The translations under genes and the position numbers were made by a program. Below the pieces are notes generated by a model that saw only the letters and a program-made list of their open reading frames with translations, searched no databases and had not been told where the DNA came from. Positions 16,701 through 24,627 of a stretch of 39,998 bases of DNA are shown piece by piece (positions within the stretch are counted from its first letter, which is position 1; every line of letters starts with the position of its first letter). The stretch lies in NCBI GenBank assembly GCA_036574075.1, contig JAINCN010000038.1, forward strand, positions 1-39,998. The letters run 5' to 3'. This DNA comes from Deltaproteobacteria bacterium. Lineage in GTDB: Bacteria > Desulfobacterota > Dissulfuribacteria > Dissulfuribacterales > UBA5754.

Positions 16701-18433
16701 GGCCCGGTTTCCGTTCGGTGCCCTCCGCACGCACCGCAGCGTTTACAAACGGTAGTATCGCAAAAAGGGGTCTCTTCTCCACTAAGGGCGCGATTCCATT
16801 CCGCAAGGAGATATCCCCTGCGGACAGGATGCCCCACGATCTCCCACGGAAAGGCATCGAGAGGATCCCGTTTCCTGATAAACATCTCGGACGAGAGGCC
16901 GTTTTCTATAACTGCCCGATGAAAAGAGATTTCTTTCACTGCGACGGCCTCAAGGACCGGGGCGAGACGCCTGTCCCCCCTGGCAATTACGGCCTGACGG
17001 AGGGCGTCCCTCTGGGACTCGATGGAAAGGGTAATGCCAGGCAGGCGACCAATGGCCCGCTTGAGCTGTACGATCCTACCCTTTAGGACCTTTACATCCG
17101 CGAAAGGGGCCCACTGAAACGGGGTCCACGGCTTTGGAACGAAGATGCTGACGGAAACCGAGACACGTGACACCCGGCCCCGTCCCTTTCCACGAAAGGC
17201 GAGGGTCTCCCGTATCCGCCCCACCAGACGGGCGATTTCCTCTGCATCTTCGTCCTCTTCTCCAGGAAGCCCGAGCATGAAATAGAGCTTCACGTTTGGG
17301 ATTCCGGCCTGTGCCAAGGTCTCCACGCCGCGGAGAATGCCCTCTTCGCGAAGATGTTTGTTCAGCGTCCGCCTCAAACCTTCGGACCCTGCCTCAGGGG
17401 CGACTGTCGCCGTCTTCGCCCCGGACCGTTTGAGAAGCCGGGTAAAGGCAGGCGTCAGCTCATCCACGCGAAGCGAGGAAAAGGCGAGACGTCGCCCATC
17501 CCCAAGGAGTGACTCGCAGAGTTCCTCCACGCCAGGACGTCCCATGTATTCAAGCCCGACGAGCCCAATGGGACAGGAATCCGGGGCATCCTTCAATGTC
17601 TTGCGGATCGCGTCCATGGGCCACATCCTCGGAGGCCGGTAGACAAAACCCGCAGCACAGAACCGGCATCCCCTGCCGCAGCCCCGGACGAGTTCTACGC
17701 AAAACATCTCAGGGAAGGCGGCATGGGGGGAGAGAATCGCCGTATGGGGGACATCTGTCAGTCCCTCAGGCGCCTTCACAACCGGAACAGGAGCAGGAAG
17801 GTCATCCTCCCTGTCCCAGCTGATAAAGCATCCCGATGAATCGAAGATGGGATGGTAAAGACCTGGGACATAGGTCCCAGGGACGCTCTGCGCCATGGCA
17901 GCGAGCCTATCACGCCTTTTCTCCGATCGATCGAGAAGGCGAGGGAGAAAATCGAGGAAAACAGGCGCAATCCCCTCGAATTCCCCTAGAAGAAAGGCAT
18001 CCACAAACGGGGCGATGGGCTCGGGATTGATGAATGTAGCGACACCGCCTGCAAGGACGACAGGCTCGGCACACCCGCGTTCGATCGACCTCAGCGTTAT
18101 ACCCGCATCAACAATGGCCTTTAAGACCCCGATATAGGAAGACTCGAAACTCAAGGAAAAGAGAATGAGATCGAAGTCCCGCAGGGGCCGACGGCTTTCC
18201 TCAGAGAGCCACTGGGCCGCTTGTCCTAACGGGCCTTTTTCCTTCGGACTGAAAAAACGCTCGGCAAGGATGTTTTCTGAGGCATTGAGGAGGGAATAGA
18301 GGGTCTGGAGACCCAGGTTCGCCATCCCGACCCCATAGGGCTCGGGAAAAACGAGGGCGCAGGTGACCCTCCCGTGCCATCTCTTTCGGATGACCCCGCG
18401 CTCAGGATTCTTCTTCTTGTCCCATCCGGGCAA
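16667..18433 (-). CDS. B12-binding-type radical SAM protein
   Basis: Protein of about 588 residues. An N-terminal cobalamin-binding-like Rossmann region comes first (motif GVGMANLGLQTLY, then an LAGGVA…NPEPIAPFVDAF segment), followed by a radical SAM core with the cluster motif CGRGCRFC (Cys at about 252, 256 and 259). A Cys-rich C-terminus (CDTTVCKRCGACG) may hold a second metal site. It resembles the uncharacterised 'fused radical SAM' group found near ribonuclease G and tRNA-modification genes; the substrate is unknown. The start is unsure: no ATG or GTG fits, and TTG at 18433 (used here), TTG at 18442 or ATG at 18487 all overlap the 3' end of the upstream gene. Confidence 0.85.
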   Translation of the reverse strand: MPGWDKKKNPERGVIRKRWHGRVTCALVFPEPYGVGMANLGLQTLYSLLNASENILAERFFSPKEKGPLGQAAQWLSEESRRPLRDFDLILFSLSFESSYIGVLKAIVDAGITLRSIERGCAEPVVLAGGVATFINPEPIAPFVDAFLLGEFEGIAPVFLDFLPRLLDRSEKRRDRLAAMAQSVPGTYVPGLYHPIFDSSGCFISWDREDDLPAPVPVVKAPEGLTDVPHTAILSPHAAFPEMFCVELVRGCGRGCRFCAAGFVYRPPRMWPMDAIRKTLKDAPDSCPIGLVGLEYMGRPGVEELCESLLGDGRRLAFSSLRVDELTPAFTRLLKRSGAKTATVAPEAGSEGLRRTLNKHLREEGILRGVETLAQAGIPNVKLYFMLGLPGEEDEDAEEIARLVGRIRETLAFRGKGRGRVSRVSVSVSIFVPKPWTPFQWAPFADVKVLKGRIVQLKRAIGRLPGITLSIESQRDALRQAVIARGDRRLAPVLEAVAVKEISFHRAVIENGLSSEMFIRKRDPLDAFPWEIVGHPVRRGYLLAEWNRALSGEETPFCDTTVCKRCGACGGHRTETGPWTKISQNSPR

Positions 18434-20231
18434 GATCTTCAATGCGGATATCGATACCGAGCACGCCGATGATTTCGTCCTTGTCATCCCGAATAGGGGC
18501 AGAGACGGTCACGCAGAGGGCACCGGTGATTTTCGAGGTATAAAAGTCCGTCATGTGGACCTTTCCATCCTCGATAGGCTGGATGAACCACTCGCGGTCG
18601 GAAAAATCGGCATCAAGCTGAAAATTTGCGTACTTGGCGCGGAATTCTATTCGGGTCACGTTTTCCGTGATCTTTCGCCCGTCCATGTTCACCACATAGA
18701 TGAACTGGATGAAGGGAAAGTCGTCGATCACCCTCCGAAGGACCGGCTCGATGAGTTCTGCCTTCATGGTGCGGATCTCAGGCTGCTCCACGAGATTCGC
18801 TACGATATCAAAGGCAAGCTCCTTCGCCTTTGCCCGGAAGGAATCGAACTCGGACGGGAAATATTCGGGGAGATACTTGCGGGCGAGGGCAAGCATCTCG
18901 TCATGGGACATGGATGTCACACGACCCTCTTCGTATTGGGCCATGACCTTCTTGTAAATGCGCACTATGCCCGGATGACGTTTGTCAATGGCATTTTCTC
19001 CATTAAGCCCTAGGTGGGTGTTCACCCAATGGGCGATCCCTGCGGTCCCGGACTTGTCAGATACGATGACGGAGACGGGACGGCCGAGAATCTTGTTCGT
19101 GTCAAAGATGTTGTAGATCTCTTCGTTCTTGAGCAGACCATCGGCATGGATGCCTGCGCTCGTGGCGTTGAAATCCGCCCCCACAAGGGGATAATTCCGC
19201 GGGATGTGATAGCCGAGTTTTTTTTCAAAATATTCAGCCACTTCTGTAATGGCAAGGGTGTCGATCCCGTCGTTAGACCCCCTCAGGGCGATCCTTTCGA
19301 TAAGCAGGGCCTCGATGGGGGTGTTGCCAGTCCTCTCACCAAAGCCGAGAAGGGTGCCGTTGACTGCCCCGCACCCGAAGAGCCATGCAGTTGTCGCGTT
19401 GATGAGGGCCTTGTGGAAATCGTTGTGGCCGTGCCATTCGAGAAGGTGGCCTGGAACTCCGCCCTTCTCGATGAAGGCGCGAACAATCTTGGGTACGCTT
19501 CGGGGAAGGGCGGCCCCAGGATATGTGACACCGTAGCCCAAGGTATCGCATAGCCGGATCTTGATGTCGATCCCGGACTCCTGCCGAAGCCTCATGAGCT
19601 CGATGGCGAACGGGATACAAAAACCGTAGATGTCGGCCCGTGTCACGTCTTCGAAGTGGCAGCGGGGCCGAATACCCAATTCGAGGGCGGCCTTCACTAT
19701 GGAAAGGTAGTCCTCGAGGGCCTGGGCACGGGTCTTGCCGAGTTTCAAAAAGATATGATAGTCGGAAACGGACGTGAGGATCCCAGTTTCCTGGATCCCC
19801 ATCTCCTTGACGAGCTTCAGATCCTGCCGGTTCGCCCGTATCCATCCCGTAATCTCGGGAAATTCGTAACCGCGTTCCCTGCAGCGCTCGACTGCGCCCT
19901 TGTCCTTGTCCGTGTAAAGGAAGAACTCGGACTGGCGGATGATTCCGTTCGGCCCCCCGAGCCTGTGAAGAAAATCGAAGATCGTGACGATCTGATCCAC
20001 CGTGTAGGGCGGCCGCGCCTGTTGACCGTCACGAAAGGTGGTATCCGTGACATACATGTCTTCGGACGGCGACGGCACGAGATAGTGATGATCGAAATCG
20101 ATGCGGCAGACCTCGTCATACGGGAAGATATCCCGCATGAGGTTGGGCTTGGCCACCTCCTCGATTCCGCGGGTCCAGGGCCGTGTGGGGACATGATCAA
20201 GAAGTCTTCTTTCAGGGTTCCATTTTGCCAT
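18402..20231 (-). CDS. Isopropylmalate/homocitrate-synthase-like enzyme fused to a Cache sensor domain
   Basis: Protein of 609 residues. Residues about 55-400 form an HMGL-like TIM barrel, with the entry motif DTTFRDGQQ (63-71), metal ligands in WHGHNDFH (His267, His269) and GFGERTGNTP. Enzymes of this group condense acetyl-CoA with a 2-oxo acid; oxaloacetate (Re-citrate synthase), 2-oxoglutarate and 2-oxoisovalerate are all possible substrates. The C-terminal 110 residues are not the leucine-binding LeuA dimer domain but a PDC/Cache-like sensor fold (FIQFIYVVNMDGRKI…, ADFSDREWFIQP, …GVLGIDIRIEDL), usually seen in chemoreceptors and kinases. An AAGGAG Shine-Dalgarno precedes the ATG. It overlaps the radical SAM gene downstream. 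Confidence 0.88.
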   Translation of the reverse strand: MAKWNPERRLLDHVPTRPWTRGIEEVAKPNLMRDIFPYDEVCRIDFDHHYLVPSPSEDMYVTDTTFRDGQQARPPYTVDQIVTIFDFLHRLGGPNGIIRQSEFFLYTDKDKGAVERCRERGYEFPEITGWIRANRQDLKLVKEMGIQETGILTSVSDYHIFLKLGKTRAQALEDYLSIVKAALELGIRPRCHFEDVTRADIYGFCIPFAIELMRLRQESGIDIKIRLCDTLGYGVTYPGAALPRSVPKIVRAFIEKGGVPGHLLEWHGHNDFHKALINATTAWLFGCGAVNGTLLGFGERTGNTPIEALLIERIALRGSNDGIDTLAITEVAEYFEKKLGYHIPRNYPLVGADFNATSAGIHADGLLKNEEIYNIFDTNKILGRPVSVIVSDKSGTAGIAHWVNTHLGLNGENAIDKRHPGIVRIYKKVMAQYEEGRVTSMSHDEMLALARKYLPEYFPSEFDSFRAKAKELAFDIVANLVEQPEIRTMKAELIEPVLRRVIDDFPFIQFIYVVNMDGRKITENVTRIEFRAKYANFQLDADFSDREWFIQPIEDGKVHMTDFYTSKITGALCVTVSAPIRDDKDEIIGVLGIDIRIEDLARMGQEEES

Positions 20232-20244
20232 ATCTCTTTACTCC

Positions 20245-20258
20245 TTCTGAATCCGTGA
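20245..20258 (+). repeat. Solitary end of the cloverleaf repeat
   Basis: The 13-base terminal sequence CTGAATCCGTGAG is intact here, just upstream of the Shine-Dalgarno of the Cache-fused enzyme gene. A weak echo of the interior (TTTGTCCCGTGCG) follows at about 20275. The rest of the 85-base aspS-to-enzyme gap is unrelated or decayed. This is probably a remnant of an old insertion. Confidence 0.55.
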
Positions 20259-20316
20259 GCAGCCACCAGGAAGTTTGTCCCGTGCGCTCTTCCTGTCGGC
20301 AGAGCTGGAAAGGCCG

Positions 20317-22107
20317 TCAGTCCCAGCCCGGCTTGAGGGAAAGCTCGACGAGCTGGGTCATGGACACGGGGGCAGGGGCCTGGGTGAGGAGGCACTGTCC
20401 CTTCTGGGTCTTTGGAAAGGCGATGACATCCCGGATCGTCTCTCTGCCGGTCATGAGCATGACGAGCCGATCAAGTCCGAAGGCGATCCCCCCGTGTGGT
20501 GGGGCGCCGTAAGACAGGGCCTCGATGAGAAAGCCGAACTTCTCCCTCGCCTCCTCGTCCGGTAGTGAAAGGGCGCGAAAGACCCTCTCCTGGATATCTG
20601 GCCGGTGTATACGGATGCTCCCGCCCCCGATCTCCGTCCCGTTGAGGACCAAATCATAGGCCCTGGCGCGTACGCGAAAGGGTTCGGTCTCGAGAAGGTC
20701 AAGATCCTCTTCCCGAGGCGCGGTGAAGGGATGATGAACTGCCTGAAGCCTTCCGAGTTCCTCATCTGACTCGAAAAGGGGGAAATCCCTTATCCAGACG
20801 AAGGAGAAGACGTCCTGGGGGATGAGGCCGCGTCGCCTGGCGAGCTCGAGTCTCAACTCCCCGAGTACCTTCGAAACCACTGATTTCCGGTCCGCGCCAA
20901 AGAAAAGGATGTCCCCTGAAGAGGCCTCAAGATGCCTCCCGATCTGCCTCATCTCCTCGGGGCTGAAAAATTTGGCAATGGGGGACTGCCATGAACCGTC
21001 CTCCCTGATCTTGACCCAGGCAAGCCCCTTTGCCCCGAAGGCAGCGGCGTGTTCAGCGAGTTCGTCAATCTCCTTGCGGGAGAGATCCCCCATACCCTTG
21101 GCGTTCACGGCCTTTACTACGCCACCGGAGGAGACGGCGCGCCGAAAGACCTCGAAGGCACATGTTTGGGCCACATCCGAAACGTCCCGCAGCTCAAGGC
21201 CGAACCGCATGTCAGGCCGGTCGGTTCCGAAGCGTTCCATGGCCTCATCGTAGGACAGGCAGGGGAAGGGACGGGTCAGGACCCGCCCGATGGCCTTTTC
21301 AAAAACATGGGAGACAAGCCCCTCAACCAAGGCAATGATATCATCCTCCTCCACAAAGGACAGTTCCATATCGAGCTGGGTGAACTCGGGCTGTCGGTCG
21401 GCCCGGAGGTCTTCGTCCCGAAAGCAGCGGACGATCTGGTAGTACCTCTCAAGGCCCGAGATCATGAGGATCTGCTTGTAGAGCTGAGGCGACTGGGGAA
21501 GGGCGTAAAACGACCCGGGAGAGAGCCTGCACGGCACGAGATAGTCTCGGGCCCCTTCTGGCGTGCTCCGGGTAAGCATTGGGGTCTCGATCTCGAAAAA
21601 ACCCCGGTTGTTGAGATATTCCCGCACGGCCTGACAGACCTCGTGGCGGATGCGGATGGCCTCCACCATGCGGGGGCGCCTGAGGTCGAGGTAACGGTAT
21701 TTCAGGCGGATCGCCTCGGAGACCTCCCCTTCCTCGTCGAGGGGAAACGGCGGAGGCTGAGAAGAATTGAGGATCCTGAGCTCAGTGCAGGAGATCTCGA
21801 TCGCACCCGTCAGGAGCTTGGGGTTTTCCATGCCCTCCGGCCTTTTGGTAACCGTGCCTCTTACGGCGATTACATATTCGGATCTCAGGGCATGGGCCTT
21901 TTCGTGGGCTGCAGGGGCCACCTCTGGAGAAAACACCACCTGGGTGATCCCCATACGGTCCCGGAGATCCACAAAAATGAGCCCTCCGTGGTCCCGCCTC
22001 CGAAGGACCCAGCCCATGAGGACCACCTCAAGGCCGATGTGTCCTTCCGTGAGACTTGCACAATCGTGCGTCCTTTTCATGCCATACATGGATTCATACA
22101 TGTTCAT
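20317..22107 (-). CDS. aspS: Aspartyl-tRNA synthetase
   Basis: Class II tRNA ligase of the long bacterial type (596 residues). It has an N-terminal OB-fold anticodon domain (GWVLRRRDHGGLIFVDLRDR), the class II motifs FRDEDLRADRQPEFTQLD and GLDRLVMLMTG, and the bacterial GAD insertion near 300-410. The ATG overlaps the hisS stop as ATGA, so the two synthetases are translationally coupled. Whether it is discriminating (Asp only) or also charges tRNA-Asn cannot be seen here. Confidence 0.97.
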   Translation of the reverse strand: MNMYESMYGMKRTHDCASLTEGHIGLEVVLMGWVLRRRDHGGLIFVDLRDRMGITQVVFSPEVAPAAHEKAHALRSEYVIAVRGTVTKRPEGMENPKLLTGAIEISCTELRILNSSQPPPFPLDEEGEVSEAIRLKYRYLDLRRPRMVEAIRIRHEVCQAVREYLNNRGFFEIETPMLTRSTPEGARDYLVPCRLSPGSFYALPQSPQLYKQILMISGLERYYQIVRCFRDEDLRADRQPEFTQLDMELSFVEEDDIIALVEGLVSHVFEKAIGRVLTRPFPCLSYDEAMERFGTDRPDMRFGLELRDVSDVAQTCAFEVFRRAVSSGGVVKAVNAKGMGDLSRKEIDELAEHAAAFGAKGLAWVKIREDGSWQSPIAKFFSPEEMRQIGRHLEASSGDILFFGADRKSVVSKVLGELRLELARRRGLIPQDVFSFVWIRDFPLFESDEELGRLQAVHHPFTAPREEDLDLLETEPFRVRARAYDLVLNGTEIGGGSIRIHRPDIQERVFRALSLPDEEAREKFGFLIEALSYGAPPHGGIAFGLDRLVMLMTGRETIRDVIAFPKTQKGQCLLTQAPAPVSMTQLVELSLKPGWD

Positions 22108-23372
22108 AGGGTTTCCTCGAGAATTGTTGCAACGGCGGCGACAGCCGAGTCAAATGGGATCGGCGACTGTCTGCGGGTCGCCATGTCCCTCAGTATCCCC
22201 TCTCTCCTTGTACGTTCCTCTTCCCCGACGATGAAGACAAACCGGGCGTGCGCACGATCGGCCTGCTTCATGAATGTCTTGAGTCCTGCGGTCTCGTGGG
22301 GCAAGAGTACCGATATCCCCCGCCTCCTCCATTCAAGGATCCACGGAAGGGCTATATTGAAGGACTCGTCGTCGAGATAGGCCACGAAAAGATCGGGGCC
22401 GGTGGAAGAAACCGATACATTCGGACCCTCTTCCAAAAGAAGAAGCCTCTCAAGACCCACAGCCATTCCCACGCCTGGCAGATCCGGTCCCTCCATGGCC
22501 TTTAAAAGCCCGTCATAGCGTCCGCCTGCAGCAACCGTGGATTGGGCGCCCAGGACCGGGGAAGAGATCTCGAACGCGGTCCGAACGTAATAGTCAAGGC
22601 CCCGGACCAGGAAAGGATTGTCCCGGCTTGGGATGCCGATCGAATCCAGGGCCTCGCGAACCTTTTCGTGATGTCCGGCGCAGGCAGGACACAAGTACGT
22701 CTCCATGTGGGGGGCCAAGGCGACGATGGACTTGCAAACCTCGTTTTTGCAGTCCAGGACACGAAGTGGGTTGGTCATCCTGCGTCTTGCACAGTCCTGA
22801 CACAGGTCACCTGCGTTCTTCTCCAAAAAGTCCTGAAGGACCCTCCGGTACGTAGGCCGACAGACCGGACACCCGAGAGAATTTATGTCAAGGATCAACT
22901 CCGCGGATGAACACGCCCGTAGGATCTCCCATGCAAGCCAGATTACCTCTGCGTCCGCACGGGGAGAATGGGACCCAATGACCTCCGAGTTCATCTGGTG
23001 GAACTGGCGAAGCCTCCCCTTCTGGGGTCTTTCGTGCCTAAACATGGGACCAAGCGTGAAAAGCCTCAGGATCGGGGACTCATTGGCAAGGCCGTTCTCA
23101 ATGACCGCCCGCAACACCCCGCCCGTCGCCTCGGGACGCAGACAGACATTTTCGCCGTTTTTGTCCGTGAAGGCATACATCTCCTTTTCCACGATGTCCG
23201 TATGCTGGCCGATGCCTCGAGTAAAGACCTCGACGTATTCGAGCATCGGCGGGCGGATCTCCTGGAAACCAAATGCCCGAAAGATCCTGCGGGCCGTATT
23301 TTCTGCATGGATCCACCGGGGCACCTCCCCAGGCAGGATATCCTTAAAACCTCGTACAGCCTTGAAAGACAC
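22104..23372 (-). CDS. hisS: Histidyl-tRNA synthetase
   Basis: Class II tRNA ligase of 422 residues. The N-terminus KAVRGFKDILPGE, motif 2 (MFRHERPQKGRLRQFHQ) and the histidine-specific motifs LVRGLDYYVRTAFE and AAGGRYDGL are all present. A Cys-rich insertion (CPVC, CQDC, CPAC pairs around residues 185-260) suggests a structural zinc site, as in several bacterial HisRS. I place the start at the GTG at 23372 with GAGGTG before it. The open frame continues 57 codons further, but that part runs into a cloverleaf repeat and is not conserved protein. Confidence 0.96.
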   Translation of the reverse strand: MSFKAVRGFKDILPGEVPRWIHAENTARRIFRAFGFQEIRPPMLEYVEVFTRGIGQHTDIVEKEMYAFTDKNGENVCLRPEATGGVLRAVIENGLANESPILRLFTLGPMFRHERPQKGRLRQFHQMNSEVIGSHSPRADAEVIWLAWEILRACSSAELILDINSLGCPVCRPTYRRVLQDFLEKNAGDLCQDCARRRMTNPLRVLDCKNEVCKSIVALAPHMETYLCPACAGHHEKVREALDSIGIPSRDNPFLVRGLDYYVRTAFEISSPVLGAQSTVAAGGRYDGLLKAMEGPDLPGVGMAVGLERLLLLEEGPNVSVSSTGPDLFVAYLDDESFNIALPWILEWRRRGISVLLPHETAGLKTFMKQADRAHARFVFIVGEEERTRREGILRDMATRRQSPIPFDSAVAAVATILEETL

Positions 23373-23427
23373 GCTATGAACCCCACCTCGTGGTCGTTGT
23401 GATCTTTTTACAGTCAGATGAAACAGA

Positions 23428-23602
23428 CCTGAATCCGTGAGATATGCACTCAACCTTTCGATTTCACAGCATAAGCCTACGGGCCGGGGTATTTGTGGAT
23501 GGAGGCGCCCATGGACGGGCGCCGTCGGCAAATCTGCCCCCATGGACGGGGGCTATTTGCCGCACGAAACAAATACCCCGGCCGTAGGCTCACGGATTCA
23601 GG
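23428..23602 (+). repeat. Cloverleaf repeat, best full-length copy (hisS-tetR gap)
   Basis: Reference copy of 175 bp. Outer inverted repeat CCTGAATCCGTGAG/CTCACGGATTCAGG. A 33-base single-stranded arm occurs on the left side only. The long stem is GCCTACGG…CCGGGGTATTTGT with ACAAATACCCCGGCCGTAGGC. Hairpin 1 is GGCGCCC-ATGGAC-GGGCGCC. Hairpin 2 is CGGCAAAT…CCCCC-ATGGAC-GGGGG…ATTTGCCG. Both loops are the same. It separates the divergent hisS and tetR genes. Confidence 0.93.
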
Positions 23603-23716
23603 ACAGAATTAAAAAGATTACTCGACTCAACTGACTCCATCAAGGGAAATCTCATAGGAATCCGCGATGAAAACCGATGCAACGGAACGGGGGTAAATCG
23701 GGCGACGGCCTTCCTC

Positions 23717-23748
23717 AAGGGTTAGGGGAAAAATTCCCAATAACCCTT
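23717..23748 (+). promoter_or_regulatory. Hairpin upstream of tetR
   Basis: AAGGGTTA…GGAA pairs with TTCC…TAACCCTT around a three-base loop. The 3' arm runs into the -35 hexamer of the tetR promoter. It lacks a U-tract, so a strong terminator is unlikely; it may be a secondary protein-binding site. Confidence 0.35.
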
Positions 23749-23792
23749 GACAGGGACGCCACGGTCACTATCATTGAATGAATTGTCATTCA
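23747..23792 (+). promoter_or_regulatory. tetR promoter with overlapping palindromic operator
   Basis: TTGACA (23747-23752) and TATCAT (23769-23774) are spaced by 16 bases. Directly after the -10 hexamer lies the perfect palindrome TGAATGA-ATTG-TCATTCA (23775-23792). Operators of this form and position are typical of self-repressing TetR regulators. The layout also shows that translation cannot start at the upstream ATG at 23747, which lies in the -35 region. Confidence 0.7.
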
Positions 23793-23806
23793 TTTTGAGA
23801 TATGCC

Positions 23807-24430
23807 GTGAAGATCGCCGACAAACATCAAAAAATCCTTCAGGCATCCATCAAGGTCTTCGCCAGAAACGGTTTTTTCAATTCCCGCATATCCGAGATCG
23901 CCAAGGAAGCAAATGTCGCGGACGGGACCATTTATCTCTATTTCAACAACAAATATGACATTCTCATTGCGATCTTCGAAGAGGAGATGGGAAAGATCAT
24001 CGCCCGGATCAAACAAGAACTTGCCGAGATCAAGAATCCGGCGGAAAAGCTCGAACGATTTGCCCTTCTTCATCTACAACTCGTAGAGGAGAACAGGGAT
24101 CTTGCCGAGGTCATCCAGGTGGAAATCCGGCAAAGCACAAAGTTCATGAAGGATTATCGCAACAAAAAGTTTGCTGAATACCTCAATATCATCTCCCAGA
24201 TTGTCCGACAGGGTCAGGAAGAAAAGATCTTTCGGGCCGATATCCTGCCTGGGATCTTCAAGCGTGCCTATTTCGGCGCCCTTGATGAAATGTCACGATT
24301 CTGGGTCCTTTCCGGAAAGAAAAAATACAGTGTCTCTACGGCGGCCAAGGAAATCAGTGCCTTTTTTCTCCAGGGTATCCTGGTACGAGAGCCGGATACA
24401 AGCCAGTCTGACGTGACCGTGGAGGCATGA
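23807..24430 (+). CDS. TetR family transcriptional regulator
   Basis: One-domain-plus-ligand-pocket repressor of 207 residues. The N-terminal helix-turn-helix (about residues 7-52) reads KILQASIKVFARNGFF…ISEIAKEANVADGTIYLYF, the classical TetR signature. The all-helical C-terminal domain resembles the acyl-CoA-responsive FadR-type regulators of Bacillus and deltaproteobacteria, so a fatty-acid-related ligand is plausible but unproven. The GTG at 23807 was chosen because the promoter and operator occupy the region further upstream. No target operon adjoins it other than itself. Confidence 0.9.
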   Translation: MKIADKHQKILQASIKVFARNGFFNSRISEIAKEANVADGTIYLYFNNKYDILIAIFEEEMGKIIARIKQELAEIKNPAEKLERFALLHLQLVEENRDLAEVIQVEIRQSTKFMKDYRNKKFAEYLNIISQIVRQGQEEKIFRADILPGIFKRAYFGALDEMSRFWVLSGKKKYSVSTAAKEISAFFLQGILVREPDTSQSDVTVEA

Positions 24431-24559
24431 AGGAAAAGACCCTTTCTCAGCTCCACGACGATCTCCTCCCGCCTGGACGGGGCTAAGTGTGGTATGCATC
24501 TTGTTGGGAGGGCGGGAGCGATCGGTTTGGTCCTCCCGGTTTTCCCATTTCGGTCTCTG

Positions 24560-24588
24560 TTGTCAATCCCATCTGCCGGCGATATGGT
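24560..24588 (+). promoter_or_regulatory. Possible valS promoter
   Basis: TTGTCA and TATGGT are spaced by 17 bases, 40 bases before the valS start. The match to sigma-70 is moderate. No T-box or leader-peptide arrangement was recognised in the 197-base tetR-valS gap. Confidence 0.35.
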
Positions 24589-24627
24589 ATTTGGCCTCGC
24601 AAAAGGGGAAAATACAGGGAGAGATGC

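Noticed and set aside
21049-22380. Long plus-strand frame of 443 codons opposite aspS/hisS
   Set aside because: It is antisense to two clearly identified synthetases, has biased shadow composition and matches no family.
23373-23543. N-terminal extension of hisS by 57 codons
   Set aside because: The extension runs into the cloverleaf repeat and has no family similarity. A GTG with a Shine-Dalgarno at 23372 gives the normal HisRS start.
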